Below the pieces are notes generated by a model. That model worked only from the letters and a program-made list of their open reading frames with translations, was not told where the DNA came from and searched no databases. Positions 18,335 through 27,114 of a stretch of 54,813 nt of DNA are shown here, in pieces. The stretch's first letter is position 1; each line of letters begins with the position of its first letter. Position numbers and translations under genes: made by a program. The stretch comes from Moorena sp. SIO3I8. Its GTDB lineage: Bacteria; Cyanobacteriota; Cyanobacteriia; Cyanobacteriales; Coleofasciculaceae. The stretch lies in contig NZ_JAAHHW010000041.1 in assembly GCF_010692325.1 (NCBI RefSeq), forward strand, positions 1 to 54,813. Reading direction: 5' to 3'.

Positions 18335-18643
18335 TTAAGCGTTTTTAGGTTGTTTCTCTAAATAGTCTTTGACCCCTTTTAATGTATAAAATTCAGCGAC
18401 TTTCTTTTCGTCGTTATCAAGAACTTTATACCGATATAGATTTGGGGCTCCAATACAACCATCATTTTCCACAATTAACTCCTTATAGCCAAGTTCTTTG
18501 ACTTTGTCATAACAGCTGTTATGATCTTTAACATTAATGTTTTTCTGATCAACATTACACTTAAATTTTGGCTTTAGTCCAGCCTCGACTTTATCAGCTA
18601 TCTGTTTTAGAGTCGATTTAATCTCGTTTAAGTCTTCTGGCAC
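18335..18643 (-). CDS. Small cysteine-containing protein, family of three (copy 2)
   Basis: A 102-residue paralogue of the 17262 and 19527 genes. It shares FKCNVD, HNSCYDKVKELGYKELIV and DGCIGAPNLYRYKVLDNDE with copy 3 and differs from it at only about eight positions. The predicted N-terminal helix (DLNEIKSTLKQIADKVEAG) may form a coiled coil. GTG start with GGAG upstream. The close identity with copy 3 suggests a recent duplication or ongoing gene conversion. Function unknown. Confidence 0.78.
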   Translation of the reverse strand: MPEDLNEIKSTLKQIADKVEAGLKPKFKCNVDQKNINVKDHNSCYDKVKELGYKELIVENDGCIGAPNLYRYKVLDNDEKKVAEFYTLKGVKDYLEKQPKNA

Positions 18644-18945
18644 CTACTTATTTCTCCGGAATTTAATTTCATTTATTTCATTCAATGTAAATAGAGTTTC
18701 AGTAAGTGCCTGTGATCTGAATCAACTTATGGTCGGATTTTGATCACCGATATCCTATTCAAAAAAAAAACTTTTTACTCTCAATGTAAGCTATAATATT
18801 TTTCTTTGAATAGTGAATATAATCTCTTCAAAAAAGGCAAGAGGCAAGAGTTAATCAACTAGCGATGTATTACCACAGTTGACTGTCTACTGTCTACTGT
18901 CTACTGCCTGGGGGGGCGCTTGTCGCCCCCCCAGATGCCTGTGTT
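18644..18945. other. Gap with CTGTCTA heptamers and a G7/C7 palindrome
   Basis: It contains the duplicated upstream region of copy 2, a GAGGCAAGAG run, three CTGTCTA heptamers (about 18884-18908) and the strong hairpin GGGGGGGCG-CTTG-TCGCCCCCCC (about 18911-18932). There is no T-tract and no gene. Confidence 0.6.
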
Positions 18946-19226
18946 GTTATGGATAATGCCCAAATTAATGTGGGATAAATGGTAAGAGAAGTGATTGAAG
19001 AAGCTGGAGCTAAACTAGTTTATTTACCCCCCTACTCTCCGGAATTTTAACCGATAGAAAATTTTTGCTCAAAAGTTAAAAGTACTTTGAAAAAAATCGG
19101 AGCAAGAACCTATAAAGATTTAATTGATGGGATTACCTCCGCAATGCTGAAGGTGACTCAAGAAAATATTCATAACTGGTTTACTCATTGTTGTTACTGT
19201 ACCTCATGAGTCCTATAAACGCTATA
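18946..19226 (+). pseudogene. IS630-family transposase C-terminal remnant with right inverted end
   Basis: Reading from 18946: VMDNAQINVG, stop, then MVREVIEEAGAKLVYLPPYS, PEF, stop, PIENFCSKVKSTLKKIG. This is the C-terminal half of an IS630/DDE_3 transposase (YLPPYSP-PIE motif with the last catalytic Glu) broken by two in-frame TAA codons; the frame ends at 19209. The end at 19198-19226 is the terminal sequence shared with the MITE at 17907-18016. The N-terminal half is missing. Confidence 0.85.
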
Positions 19227-19282
19227 TTTAATTAAGGGTCATGTTTGGTGGTTAAACTGTAGATGCAAAACCCCGGAAAAAT

Positions 19283-19424
19283 GATACTGCTGGCGAAACA
19301 TTTCTTAACATCATGAAAGCATTGATATTCCGTGTAATGGTCGAAAAACATTTTATAGTTTTACAACTTAATCAACGGCAAAATCATTTTTTTGGATGTT
19401 AACTTATATTTCGCTAGCAGTATC
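19283..19424. mobile_element. 142-bp MITE with ~30-bp inverted ends (GATACTGCTGGCGAAA)
   Basis: The left end GATACTGCTGGCGAAACA... (from 19283) and the right end ...TATTTCGCTAGCAGTATC (to 19424) are inverted over about 30 bp with a few mismatches. It splits the repeated leader sequence GTAGATGCAAAA...AAAATGTCTGTATT that is uninterrupted downstream of copy 1, so the empty site can be read directly in the window. Confidence 0.85.
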
Positions 19425-19526
19425 TAAAATGTCTGTATTCCTTGATTAAACTCTTGATGAAACTGTATATACAAAAGTCCTGTAAATACAAATTACCACC
19501 AAGTTTTTATCAAGAAAGCCACAAAC

Positions 19527-19835
19527 TTAAGCTTTTTTATTTTTTTTATCTAAATAGTCCTTAACCCCTTTTAATGTATAAAATTCAGCGACTTTCTTTT
19601 CGTCATTATCAAGAACTTTATAGCGATATAGATTTGGGGCTCCAATACAACCATCATTTTCCACAATTAACTCCTTATAGCCAAGTTCTTTGACTTTGTC
19701 ATAACAGCTGTTATGATCTTTAACATTAATGTTGTTCTGATCAACATTACACTTAAATTTTGGCTTTAGTCCAGCCTCGACTTTATCAGCTATCTGTTTT
19801 AGAGTCGATTCAATATCGTTTAAGTCTTCTAGCAC
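19527..19835 (-). CDS. Small cysteine-containing protein, family of three (copy 3)
   Basis: A 102-residue paralogue almost identical to copy 2; most differences lie in the first 10 residues and the Lys-rich tail (DKKNKKA). It has the same three Cys (FKCNVD, HNSCY, DGCIG). GTG start; the upstream DNA is again shared with the other copies. An MITE has inserted within the duplicated flank on the downstream side. Function unknown. Confidence 0.78.
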   Translation of the reverse strand: MLEDLNDIESTLKQIADKVEAGLKPKFKCNVDQNNINVKDHNSCYDKVKELGYKELIVENDGCIGAPNLYRYKVLDNDEKKVAEFYTLKGVKDYLDKKNKKA

Positions 19836-20113
19836 CTACTTATTCCTCTGGAATTAATTGGCTTCAGTGTAAATATAGTTTGAGTAATTGTCTGTGATCT
19901 AAATCAACTTATGGTCTGATCTTGATCACTGACACCCTATTCAAAAAAAACTTGTTAGTTTAAATTTAATTTATATAACTTAAATTTAAGATTTGAACAT
20001 AATTCCTTAAAAAAGAGCAAGAGGCAAGAGGTAAGAATTAATCAAGTAGAGATGCATCCCTACTGCCTACTCCCTACTCCCAGAATGAAAGTATCTCACC
20101 TAATTGAGAACTG

Positions 20114-20881
20114 CTATAATGACTTGTCACTAACTTGAAACACCATCAAATGTTGACTCGGTAAATCATTTTTGGTTTCTTGCCAAATTAAATTTACAGC
20201 TTCCATTTCTTTTTTAATTTGCTTTTGAGTCATTTTAGGCAAGCCCTTAATAGGAATAAGTGGGTTTTATTTGCGATATTCCACCAGCACGACTCTCCCA
20301 CTTGGTTTAAGAGCTTTAACAATTGATTCCATCATTTATTGGGGATATTCAAGCTCATGGTAAAGATCTACCATTAAGACTAAATTAATGCTATTTTCAG
20401 GAAGTTTAGGGTCAGTTAAACTTCCTAATATTGTTTCGACGTTATTAACATTGTTGTCTTCTGTCAAAAAGTCAATGACGTCGATCATTTCTGGCTGAAT
20501 GTCTACTGATAATACTTTTACTTCAGGTACCAACGGAGCGATTCTGAAACTAAAATAACCAGTCCCTGCTCCAATATCGGCAACAGTATCTGTAGCTCGT
20601 AAATTAAGAGCATCAATAACTACAGAAGGTGGCTCTTGGGATTCCCTGCTAGGGCGTTCCAGCCACAACATTCCCTGATGTCCCATCACTTTAGCAATTT
20701 CTCGACCCATATAGAATTTGCCAATGCAATCTTTGCTATGAAAAGAGCGGATTTTATAGACTTCACTAGCATTGATGTTTGATTTTAGTTGCCGAGTATA
20801 GGTATAATTCGTTAGTATCAGTACTGGGATGAGTAAGACAGCGATCGCAGCTGCCAACAGATATTTCCTGAAATTTGCCAT
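20114..20881 (-). pseudogene. SAM-dependent methyltransferase with two in-frame TAA stops
   Basis: The N-terminus has a membrane segment (YLLAAAIAVLLIPVLILTN), followed by a class I methyltransferase fold: motif I VADIGAGTGYFSFRIAPL, then VLSVDIQPEM and LVLMVDLYHELEYP. The frame meets TAA at 20336 right after EYPQ but continues in the same frame as MMESIVKALKPSGRVVLVEY, meets a second TAA at 20267 after RK, and continues as NPLIPIKGLPKMTQKQIKKE to a TAG at 20114. In both places a Glu codon (GAA) is the likely ancestor. The gene is therefore nearly intact in length but probably dead, or it makes a 180-residue truncated protein. ATG 20881 is preferred over GTG 20896. Confidence 0.8.
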
Positions 20882-20964
20882 AAAAAATCGAACCACTGAA
20901 ACTCCCCGATATAAGCGATGGATGCAGGTAAATTATCAATTAACTATTTACAATTAACAAATTA

Positions 20965-23601
20965 CTAAGGACTAGCAATAGAAAACCCCCGGCGAGTTGG
21001 TGGATTTTCTGCTAACTGCACCTTGAAAGTGACGCGATCGCTAATGTCACCACTTTTTACCTCCAATGTCCAATCACCAGGACCCAGAGGCCAAAAGAAG
21101 GAATTGGATGAGTTGGTAGTTAGCTTTTCACCATTCAACCACCACTCCACCGACTCAGACTTTAGCCCAGCCACCTTGAACTCTAGCCGTTGAACAGCAC
21201 TGTTGCTATCTTGATCGGATTCAGTAGGGTAGAGCACATATAAATCCCCCTCCCGAGGAGACAAAATTTTCAGTTTTCCTGGCGCTAGATTTCCTTGGGG
21301 TTGTCTTGCTAACCACTCGTTGTATTCATCAGGTAAATTAACGATGTACTGGGGGGATTGCTGGTTAGCTCCAACACTGGTCATTTGATAAAACGTATCG
21401 GATTGACGTTCGTAATCCTGGAGGTCGTCTGGATAGAAGTATTCCTGGACAACAGTTGGACAAGCAGGAGTGGGACGCAAACCGGAAAGGGCGCACACTG
21501 GACGTTGGACTAAACCGGGAGGAGCTTGAAACGGAGCAGGTTCTTGAGATTGATGCAGGTGTAACATAATCCGATGCCAGAGGGGAGCAGCACCAATCAC
21601 CCCAGACACTTGTTCCATGGGCTCACCATTAAAATTACCTACCCAAGTGGCAACGGTATAGTTTTTGGTGAATCCCACAGTCCAAGTATCTCGGAAATTA
21701 GAAGAGGTGCCAGTTTTAACAGCAGCCGGAAAAGGTAAATTCAGTACTGAATCGACACCAAACCCCTGAGCACGAGCTTGAGGGTCACTCAGTATATCTG
21801 TTATTAATGCCCAGGTTGAAAGGGTTGAAAGTTCAAGGTTGGAATGTTTAAGGTTGGAATGTTTAAGGTTATTTGGTTGTTCGCCTTTGGCCTTCGAGTA
21901 GGGTACGTTATTGGGTTGAAAGTTGGAATGTTGAAAGTTGGAATGTTGAAGGTTATTTGGTTGTTCGCCTTTGGCGTTCCGGTAGGGTAGGTTGAATAGT
22001 GGGCTTTGCATACTTGGGGGATGATCTGACAATTGTTTACTTTTCTGTATTCCCTGTCTTCGTGCTCTTGCCCCTCTTCGATAAACCGACAAATCATCCC
22101 TATTTGGCGAGGGGCTAGATAGCGTAGTGACAACGGATGTGGGTTGTCCAAGTCGTGCTAGGGTGAGGTAGGCGCGAGCTAGTTCCCAAAGACTAACTTC
22201 GCCACTACCTAGGGTTAATCCTAATCCATAATGTTCTGGAGACTGGGTTAGGTGTTCAAAGCCTAGTTGATGTAAGTGCAACAGAAAGTTTGATACTCCA
22301 ACTTTTTCCAATACCCTAACTGCTGGGATATTAAGGGAATTGGCTAGAGCAACGCGAATGCGAACTGGTCCGAGGAAAGTTTCGCTGTAATCGGTGGGAC
22401 TGTAGAGTCTAGCTCCGGGAATGGCGTAATAGGTAGGGATATCAGCTAAGACGGTGTTGGGACGAATAATGCGTTGCTCTAGGGCTAATTGATATAAAAA
22501 AGGTTTGAGGGTGGAACCGGGTTGACGTAGGGCTTGGACTCCGTCATTGCGTCCTAATTCAGCTTCGGAAAAGTAATCAGGAGAGCCGACATAGGCGTAT
22601 ACTTCACCGGATTTATTTTCAATGACAATAGCAGCAGCGTGATGGACATTTTTATGGGCAAGGTCGCGAACTACTTGCTGCACTTGGGCTTCAACAAATT
22701 CCTGTAGAGGACGGTCGATAGTAGTACGGATTTGGGAGGGATGTTCTGATGGTAATTGGTTGGCAACCAAGAATAAAAAGTGTGGGGCGGCAATTATTCC
22801 TTGCTGTCGAGGTAGTAGGGAAATGGCTTCCTCATAGGCTTGGTCTGCTTGAGTAGCGGTGATATAGCCATCCTCTACCATTCGCTTGAGCACATAGATT
22901 TGCCGCCGTTTGGCAGCATCCCAGTAATAATAAGGATTGAGATAATTAGGATTATTGGGTAGACCAGCTAATAGGCTGGCTTGAGCAACATTGAGTTCAC
23001 TGGCGGGCATGCCAAAATAAATCCGAGCAGCAGCTTCTAAGCCATAGATATTGCCACCCATGGGGAGTCGGTTGATATAGGCTGCCAAGATTTCATCTTT
23101 ACTCATCCCTGCTGCTAATCGCCAGGATAGCCAAATTTCTTGGAATTTGGCAGGTAGAGTGCGGGGGTTGGGTTCGAGCATCCGTGCCAGTTGCATGGTG
23201 ATGGTGGAGGCACCACTGACAATGCGTTTCGCCTCAATGGCTTCAATTAGCGATCGCATAATTGCCCGCATCTCTAATGCCCCATGGTGATAAAACTCTC
23301 CATCTTCTGCGGCGAGAATAGCATGGATAAAGTGCGGGGAAATTTGATCGAGAGGCACAACCGCAGTATGGTCTTGGTCTCGACTGAGGATTGTGCCTAG
23401 GGATAAACCATTGCGGTCACGAAATTCTACCGCTAGGTCATCCTGAACTAAATCTTTAGCACGAATGGGAGCAAGATAGGGAAGCGATCGCACCGTGATG
23501 CTAAGCAGCGCCAAGCCAAGGGCTAATTTTACAGCGCGCCGATGTTTGGGATTTAGCCTCAACCACATTTTCTGTTTGATGATGTTAATCGAATTTCTCA
23601 T
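20965..23601 (-). CDS. pbpC: Penicillin-binding protein 1C (bifunctional), with repeat insertion
   Basis: This protein polymerises and cross-links peptidoglycan at the inner membrane/periplasm. A membrane anchor lies at about residues 23-45. The GT51 glycosyltransferase covers about 90-260 (AAEDGEFYHHGALE; GASTITMQLAR). The transpeptidase has PGSTLKPF (Ser363), ANSLN (422-424) and KTGTSS (629-631). A BiPBP_C domain ends the protein (about 775-865). Between the SxN and KTG boxes, residues about 500-595 are foreign: PNNLQHSNFQHSNFQ and PNNLKHSNLKHSNLE with two KAKGEQPNN/NAKGEQPNN units are the translation of intergenic-type repeat DNA (see 21816-22101). The flanking frame is kept and all catalytic boxes remain, so the protein may still work with a long low-complexity loop. 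No other gene appears linked to it. Confidence 0.93.
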   Translation of the reverse strand: MRNSINIIKQKMWLRLNPKHRRAVKLALGLALLSITVRSLPYLAPIRAKDLVQDDLAVEFRDRNGLSLGTILSRDQDHTAVVPLDQISPHFIHAILAAEDGEFYHHGALEMRAIMRSLIEAIEAKRIVSGASTITMQLARMLEPNPRTLPAKFQEIWLSWRLAAGMSKDEILAAYINRLPMGGNIYGLEAAARIYFGMPASELNVAQASLLAGLPNNPNYLNPYYYWDAAKRRQIYVLKRMVEDGYITATQADQAYEEAISLLPRQQGIIAAPHFLFLVANQLPSEHPSQIRTTIDRPLQEFVEAQVQQVVRDLAHKNVHHAAAIVIENKSGEVYAYVGSPDYFSEAELGRNDGVQALRQPGSTLKPFLYQLALEQRIIRPNTVLADIPTYYAIPGARLYSPTDYSETFLGPVRIRVALANSLNIPAVRVLEKVGVSNFLLHLHQLGFEHLTQSPEHYGLGLTLGSGEVSLWELARAYLTLARLGQPTSVVTTLSSPSPNRDDLSVYRRGARARRQGIQKSKQLSDHPPSMQSPLFNLPYRNAKGEQPNNLQHSNFQHSNFQPNNVPYSKAKGEQPNNLKHSNLKHSNLELSTLSTWALITDILSDPQARAQGFGVDSVLNLPFPAAVKTGTSSNFRDTWTVGFTKNYTVATWVGNFNGEPMEQVSGVIGAAPLWHRIMLHLHQSQEPAPFQAPPGLVQRPVCALSGLRPTPACPTVVQEYFYPDDLQDYERQSDTFYQMTSVGANQQSPQYIVNLPDEYNEWLARQPQGNLAPGKLKILSPREGDLYVLYPTESDQDSNSAVQRLEFKVAGLKSESVEWWLNGEKLTTNSSNSFFWPLGPGDWTLEVKSGDISDRVTFKVQLAENPPTRRGFSIASP
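21816..22101. repeat. Intragenic heptamer/palindrome repeat inside pbpC
   Basis: TTGGAATGTTGAAAG-type units plus two copies (about 21866-21911 and 21951-21996) of a 46-bp block starting AAGGTTATTTGGTTGTTCGC lie in the coding sequence. The same repeat classes fill intergenic gaps elsewhere (for example 51985-52660). The region stays open in the pbpC frame. Confidence 0.85.
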
Positions 23602-23780
23602 CAGGGAAACAATCTTGTGTAGCTCATTACTATGAGAACCGTTATAACCGAATGGTTAGAGGAAGGCTGAGGTGGAAGCCTGAGGTGATTAAAGCTTTGC
23701 TCAAATGGTTAAATCTAACAAAGCATCGGAGCAATTTTGCTGTATTTTTAAAGAACTGTTAAGAAAACCTTGAATTAAAC

Positions 23781-24080
23781 ATGGATTTAAGAGTACAATT
23801 GGCGGAATCCTTGGATGAGACAACCTGGGACTTACTGATTCCTCATGTTAAACGAGATGCAGTACTGGTGGTGAATGAGGGACTGGATTTGTTGGATGTT
23901 GGGGTAGCGATCGCAAACGATGATGTGCTATCTGTCCAACATTGGATCAGTGAGCAGCTAATGCACAAGCCTTTGCTTGAGCAACTCTCTAATTGGAACA
24001 GCAACCAGAACAAGCGGTTTCAGGCTCTGATTGTACAACCCTACGTACTGGTGCAAGAACTTTCAACAGACTTCACTTGA
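23781..24080 (+). CDS. DUF2288 family protein
   Basis: A 99-residue soluble protein. The sequence LAESLDETTWDLLIPHVKRD, LLDVGVAIANDDV, SVQHWISEQL and RFQALIVQPYVLVQE fits DUF2288, a small family found in cyanobacteria and proteobacteria with no assigned function. ATG start. Its end overlaps the 3' end of the convergent ydcF-like gene by 8 bp (24073-24080). Confidence 0.85.
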   Translation: MDLRVQLAESLDETTWDLLIPHVKRDAVLVVNEGLDLLDVGVAIANDDVLSVQHWISEQLMHKPLLEQLSNWNSNQNKRFQALIVQPYVLVQELSTDFT

Positions 24081-24669
24081 TTAACCTTTTCGAGGCTTGC
24101 CCTAATTCAGCCCCTGTCTGACCTGTCATCAACCAAAACAAAGCCCTAGCCCCATCTCGCAAAGCTTTATCAAGGGGTTCAGGAGACTTTTCGGAAGGAA
24201 CAGGTAACGGCTTGAGAACAATTCCTCTACTGCCAAGAACGATATCACCAATCAAGCGAGCACGGCGCATATGATAGTCAGAAGTAATCAAATAGACACT
24301 ATCGATGTCCTGAGCTTCTAACTGATCCACTAACGTGGTAAAGTTAGTCACCGTATCTACCGCTTTGTAGTCTAGGTGGAGGCGACTGACCTCAATTCCT
24401 TCCCGGGTAAATAACCGTTGAGCATATCCCTTCGGGCTGCCGGAAGATACCCAAATTTGGAGGTCTGGGTGCTTTATGGCAAATTTGGCAGCATATCTCT
24501 CCCGCGCTTCAGATCCCCCTAAAACTAAGGCAACTTTTGGTTGCACTAAATAGCTTTCAATCCTTTTGTAACCAAACATCAGAGTAAGTGCTAAAACGAG
24601 TGTCACCCATGGTATTAATTTAGCTTTATAGTTAGGGGCTGATGAGTGGGAGTGAATCCTGAAAATCAT
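24073..24669 (-). CDS. YdcF/ElyC/SanA-family (DUF218) protein
   Basis: A 198-residue protein with one N-terminal membrane segment (LIPWVTLVLALTLMFGYK) and a DUF218 domain: VALVLGGSEARERYAA, DLQIWVSSGSPKGYA, VYLITSDYHMRRA. The family is linked to envelope polysaccharide or antibiotic-resistance phenotypes (SanA, ElyC), but the chemistry is unsettled. ATG start at 24669. It overlaps the convergent DUF2288 gene by 8 bp. Confidence 0.88.
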   Translation of the reverse strand: MIFRIHSHSSAPNYKAKLIPWVTLVLALTLMFGYKRIESYLVQPKVALVLGGSEARERYAAKFAIKHPDLQIWVSSGSPKGYAQRLFTREGIEVSRLHLDYKAVDTVTNFTTLVDQLEAQDIDSVYLITSDYHMRRARLIGDIVLGSRGIVLKPLPVPSEKSPEPLDKALRDGARALFWLMTGQTGAELGQASKRLIK

Positions 24670-24749
24670 AACTCGAATAGATGTCGAATAGATAGATGGC
24701 GTTGTTTAACTCAAAGCGCAAGTTCGCAGCTTTGTTCAGGGATTAGTCA

Positions 24750-24872
24750 TTACTTGTTAATTGTTGATTGTTACTTGCTACTTTTTACTTGCTACTTGTT
24801 ACTTGCTACTTTTTACTTGCTACTTGTTACTTGTTGATTGTTAATTGCTACTTGTTACTTGTTACTTGTTAA
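24750..24872. repeat. Heptamer array (TTACTTG/TTGCTAC)n
   Basis: About 17 units of the 7-bp types TTGTTAC, TTGCTAC and TTTTTAC lie between the start of the ydcF-like gene and the end of rsmI. Confidence 0.9.
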
Positions 24873-24914
24873 TCAACAAAAACCAAAAAATTGAGAAAGA
24901 TTTAGCAATCAAGC

Positions 24915-25766
24915 TTAGTCTTGCTCCTTGACCGGAAAAACTGATGAAGGAATTGTCAACGCTAGTTGATAGAGTTGACGTCGGGGGAGTTGAGTTAGCT
25001 GAGCTAATTGACGACTCGCTTGCGATCGCGATACTCCCTGAGCCATAATCTCTATCAATTGAGCTTCTAATTCAGCTTTTGATAACATAGGCTTTTCCTG
25101 GGAAGCTCCACCAATTACTAGGGTAAACTCTCCCTTGGGTTCTAGCTTAGTAAAATGAGCGATCGCATCCCCAATAGTTCCCCGCCAAAACTCCTCATGG
25201 AGTTTAGTTAATTCCCTAGCCAATACAATCCTACGGTTTTCTCCCAAACAGCTTGCCAAATCTCGCAAGGTATTAAGCACGCGGTGAGGCCCTTCATATA
25301 AAATCAACGTTCTTGGTTCCCCCTTGAGAGAGTCTAAACGTTTTTTTCGACTTTGACCCTTGGTGGGTAAAAAGCCTTCAAACACAAATCGGTCTGTCGG
25401 TAGTCCCGCAGCACTTAATGCCGTAATTCCAGCAGTAGCACCTGGTATTGGCACTACCGATATCCCTTCCTCAATAACAGCCTTCACTAATTTATAGCCA
25501 GGGTCAGAAATGCCTGGCATCCCAGCATCCGTCACCAACGCAATCGTATTTCCTTGACCGAGCCGATTCAACAACTCGGGTAAACGCTGGTCGTGATTGT
25601 GTTTGTGGTAACTCACTTGCGGCGTTTTAATTTGAAAATGCTGCAATAGCTTCCCGGTATGGCGCGTATCTTCCGCAGCAATCAAATCCACCGATTGCAG
25701 AATTTCCACTGCCCGAAACGTCATATCCTGCAAATTACCAATTGGTGTTCCCACCACATAAAGCAT
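24915..25766 (-). CDS. rsmI: 16S rRNA (cytidine1402-2'-O)-methyltransferase RsmI
   Basis: The enzyme 2'-O-methylates C1402 of 16S rRNA using SAM. The N-terminal LYVVGTPIGNLQDMTFRA and AAEDTRHTGKLL, then LVTDAGMPGISDPG and PIPGATAGITALSAAGLPTD, are the hallmark motifs of the RsmI/tetrapyrrole-methylase fold. Length about 283 residues, as usual. ATG 25766 is chosen; GTG 25772 is an alternative. It follows hemW on the same strand by about 60 bp and may be cotranscribed. Confidence 0.95.
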   Translation of the reverse strand: MLYVVGTPIGNLQDMTFRAVEILQSVDLIAAEDTRHTGKLLQHFQIKTPQVSYHKHNHDQRLPELLNRLGQGNTIALVTDAGMPGISDPGYKLVKAVIEEGISVVPIPGATAGITALSAAGLPTDRFVFEGFLPTKGQSRKKRLDSLKGEPRTLILYEGPHRVLNTLRDLASCLGENRRIVLARELTKLHEEFWRGTIGDAIAHFTKLEPKGEFTLVIGGASQEKPMLSKAELEAQLIEIMAQGVSRSQASRQLAQLTQLPRRQLYQLALTIPSSVFPVKEQD

Positions 25767-25827
25767 TCCCACTTGTCTTCTTCGCCATCCCTTACGTCTT
25801 TGCGGTTAATCAACAAATCACGGGCTC

Positions 25828-27114
25828 CTACCCCAACAGATGAAACAAGTCAGCCAGAATGGTATTGGAGAACAAAAACCCTTCCGGGTCAGTTAATCTC
25901 AACCGTCCCGCCATTGGTAACCTCTGACCATAGGTTAAATTAACCCTTTCGCCATTATCTCCCACAACCTCTACCCAGTTACAACCGTAGTATTGCAGCA
26001 AAGCCGTCCAAATCTGTTCCAGAATTTTTTCCCCAAACCTCTGAGCTAGCATAGACAGACTCAACCCCTCTGCCAAGCGTAGACCTAGCATTAGGGTTTC
26101 TAACAACACATCCTCTGAAGTTGTGGGTGAGCCATCCGAAACCCCACCTGCTTGTACCAACTGTTCCACCCAAGCATAATACTCCCGCCTCGTGCGTGGT
26201 CTAGTGAACCGATATCCTTGAGTATAGCTAGCCGCACCCATGCCAAAACCGTAATAAGGGCGGTTTTCCCAATACACCCGATTGTGACGGCATTGATGAC
26301 CAGGCAAGGCATAGTTAGAAATTTCATAATGTTCGTACCCCACACTAGTAAACAACTGCTGTGCTAAGCGGTACATCACGGCAGTGGTTTCATCAGTCGG
26401 TAAAGGCTTAGTTCCAGAGGTGTACTGGCGGCCAAAGGCAGTGACAGGCTCAAGGACTAGGTCATAGCTGGAAATGTGGGTAGGGGCAATCTTGACCGTT
26501 ATTTCCAGAGACTTTTGCCATTGTTCTAAGGTTTGATCCGGTAGACCAGAGATTAAATCAAGACTAAATTCGGGAACCTCTACTTGATGGATCAGTTCGA
26601 TAGCAGTGACTATATCTTTAGAGTCATGGGTACGGCCACAATTGCTCAATAATTTATCTTGAAATGCCTGAACGCCTAAGCTGACTCGATTGACCCCCAA
26701 ATCTCGGTATCCCCTTAACTGATCCTTGGTGAAGGTTCCTGGATCCATCTCCATGGAAATCTCCGCATCAGCTGCAATTCCAAAGCGCCTGTCTAAGGTG
26801 TCTAGGATTTTTGCTAGTTGTTCAACTGCCAGCAGGGAGGGTGTTCCACCTCCAAAGAAAACTGTGTCTAAACTGCTTGTGGTCGGTGGAGTGATATTAA
26901 TTTCCTGACATAACACCTCGACATACTGGTCAATCATGCTAGAGGTACCCTGTGTGGCGTTATCCCCTACCACAGAGACTGGAAAATCACAGTAATAGCA
27001 TCGACGTCGGCAAAAGGGAATATGAACATAGGCGGCACTGACTCTTAAAGAATCGCAATCTTTCTCAGAATTATGTAATAAATTGACCACTGGCTTTTTA
27101 CGGTAATACTTCAA
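25828..27114 (-). CDS. hemW: HemW-type radical SAM heme chaperone
   Basis: A radical SAM protein of the HemN/HemW family. AYVHIPFCRRRCYYCDFP holds the CX3CX2C cluster motif; FFGGGTPSLL, SLGVQAF and the C-terminal HemN_C-like domain follow. It lacks the N-terminal extension of coproporphyrinogen oxidase HemN, so a heme-trafficking role (HemW) is more likely than oxygen-independent CPO activity. The frame opens with TTG at 27114; GTG 27090 is an alternative and no ATG precedes the motif. Upstream of rsmI. Confidence 0.88.
   Translation of the reverse strand: MKYYRKKPVVNLLHNSEKDCDSLRVSAAYVHIPFCRRRCYYCDFPVSVVGDNATQGTSSMIDQYVEVLCQEINITPPTTSSLDTVFFGGGTPSLLAVEQLAKILDTLDRRFGIAADAEISMEMDPGTFTKDQLRGYRDLGVNRVSLGVQAFQDKLLSNCGRTHDSKDIVTAIELIHQVEVPEFSLDLISGLPDQTLEQWQKSLEITVKIAPTHISSYDLVLEPVTAFGRQYTSGTKPLPTDETTAVMYRLAQQLFTSVGYEHYEISNYALPGHQCRHNRVYWENRPYYGFGMGAASYTQGYRFTRPRTRREYYAWVEQLVQAGGVSDGSPTTSEDVLLETLMLGLRLAEGLSLSMLAQRFGEKILEQIWTALLQYYGCNWVEVVGDNGERVNLTYGQRLPMAGRLRLTDPEGFLFSNTILADLFHLLG

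Noticed and set aside
18911-18932. G7/C7 hairpin as Rho-independent terminator
   Set aside because: No T-tract on either side and no gene ending close by.
20267-20338. TAA recoded as an amino acid in the methyltransferase
   Set aside because: All other genes in the window use TAA as a normal stop; two nonsense mutations are the simpler explanation.
21804-22151. Second minus-strand frame inside pbpC
   Set aside because: It is the repeat insertion read in another frame; the PBP1C frame is the coding one.
24646-24837. Plus-strand 63-codon frame with Leu/Tyr-rich tail
   Set aside because: The tail is the TTACTTG heptamer array in translation; the first part is antisense to the ydcF-like start.
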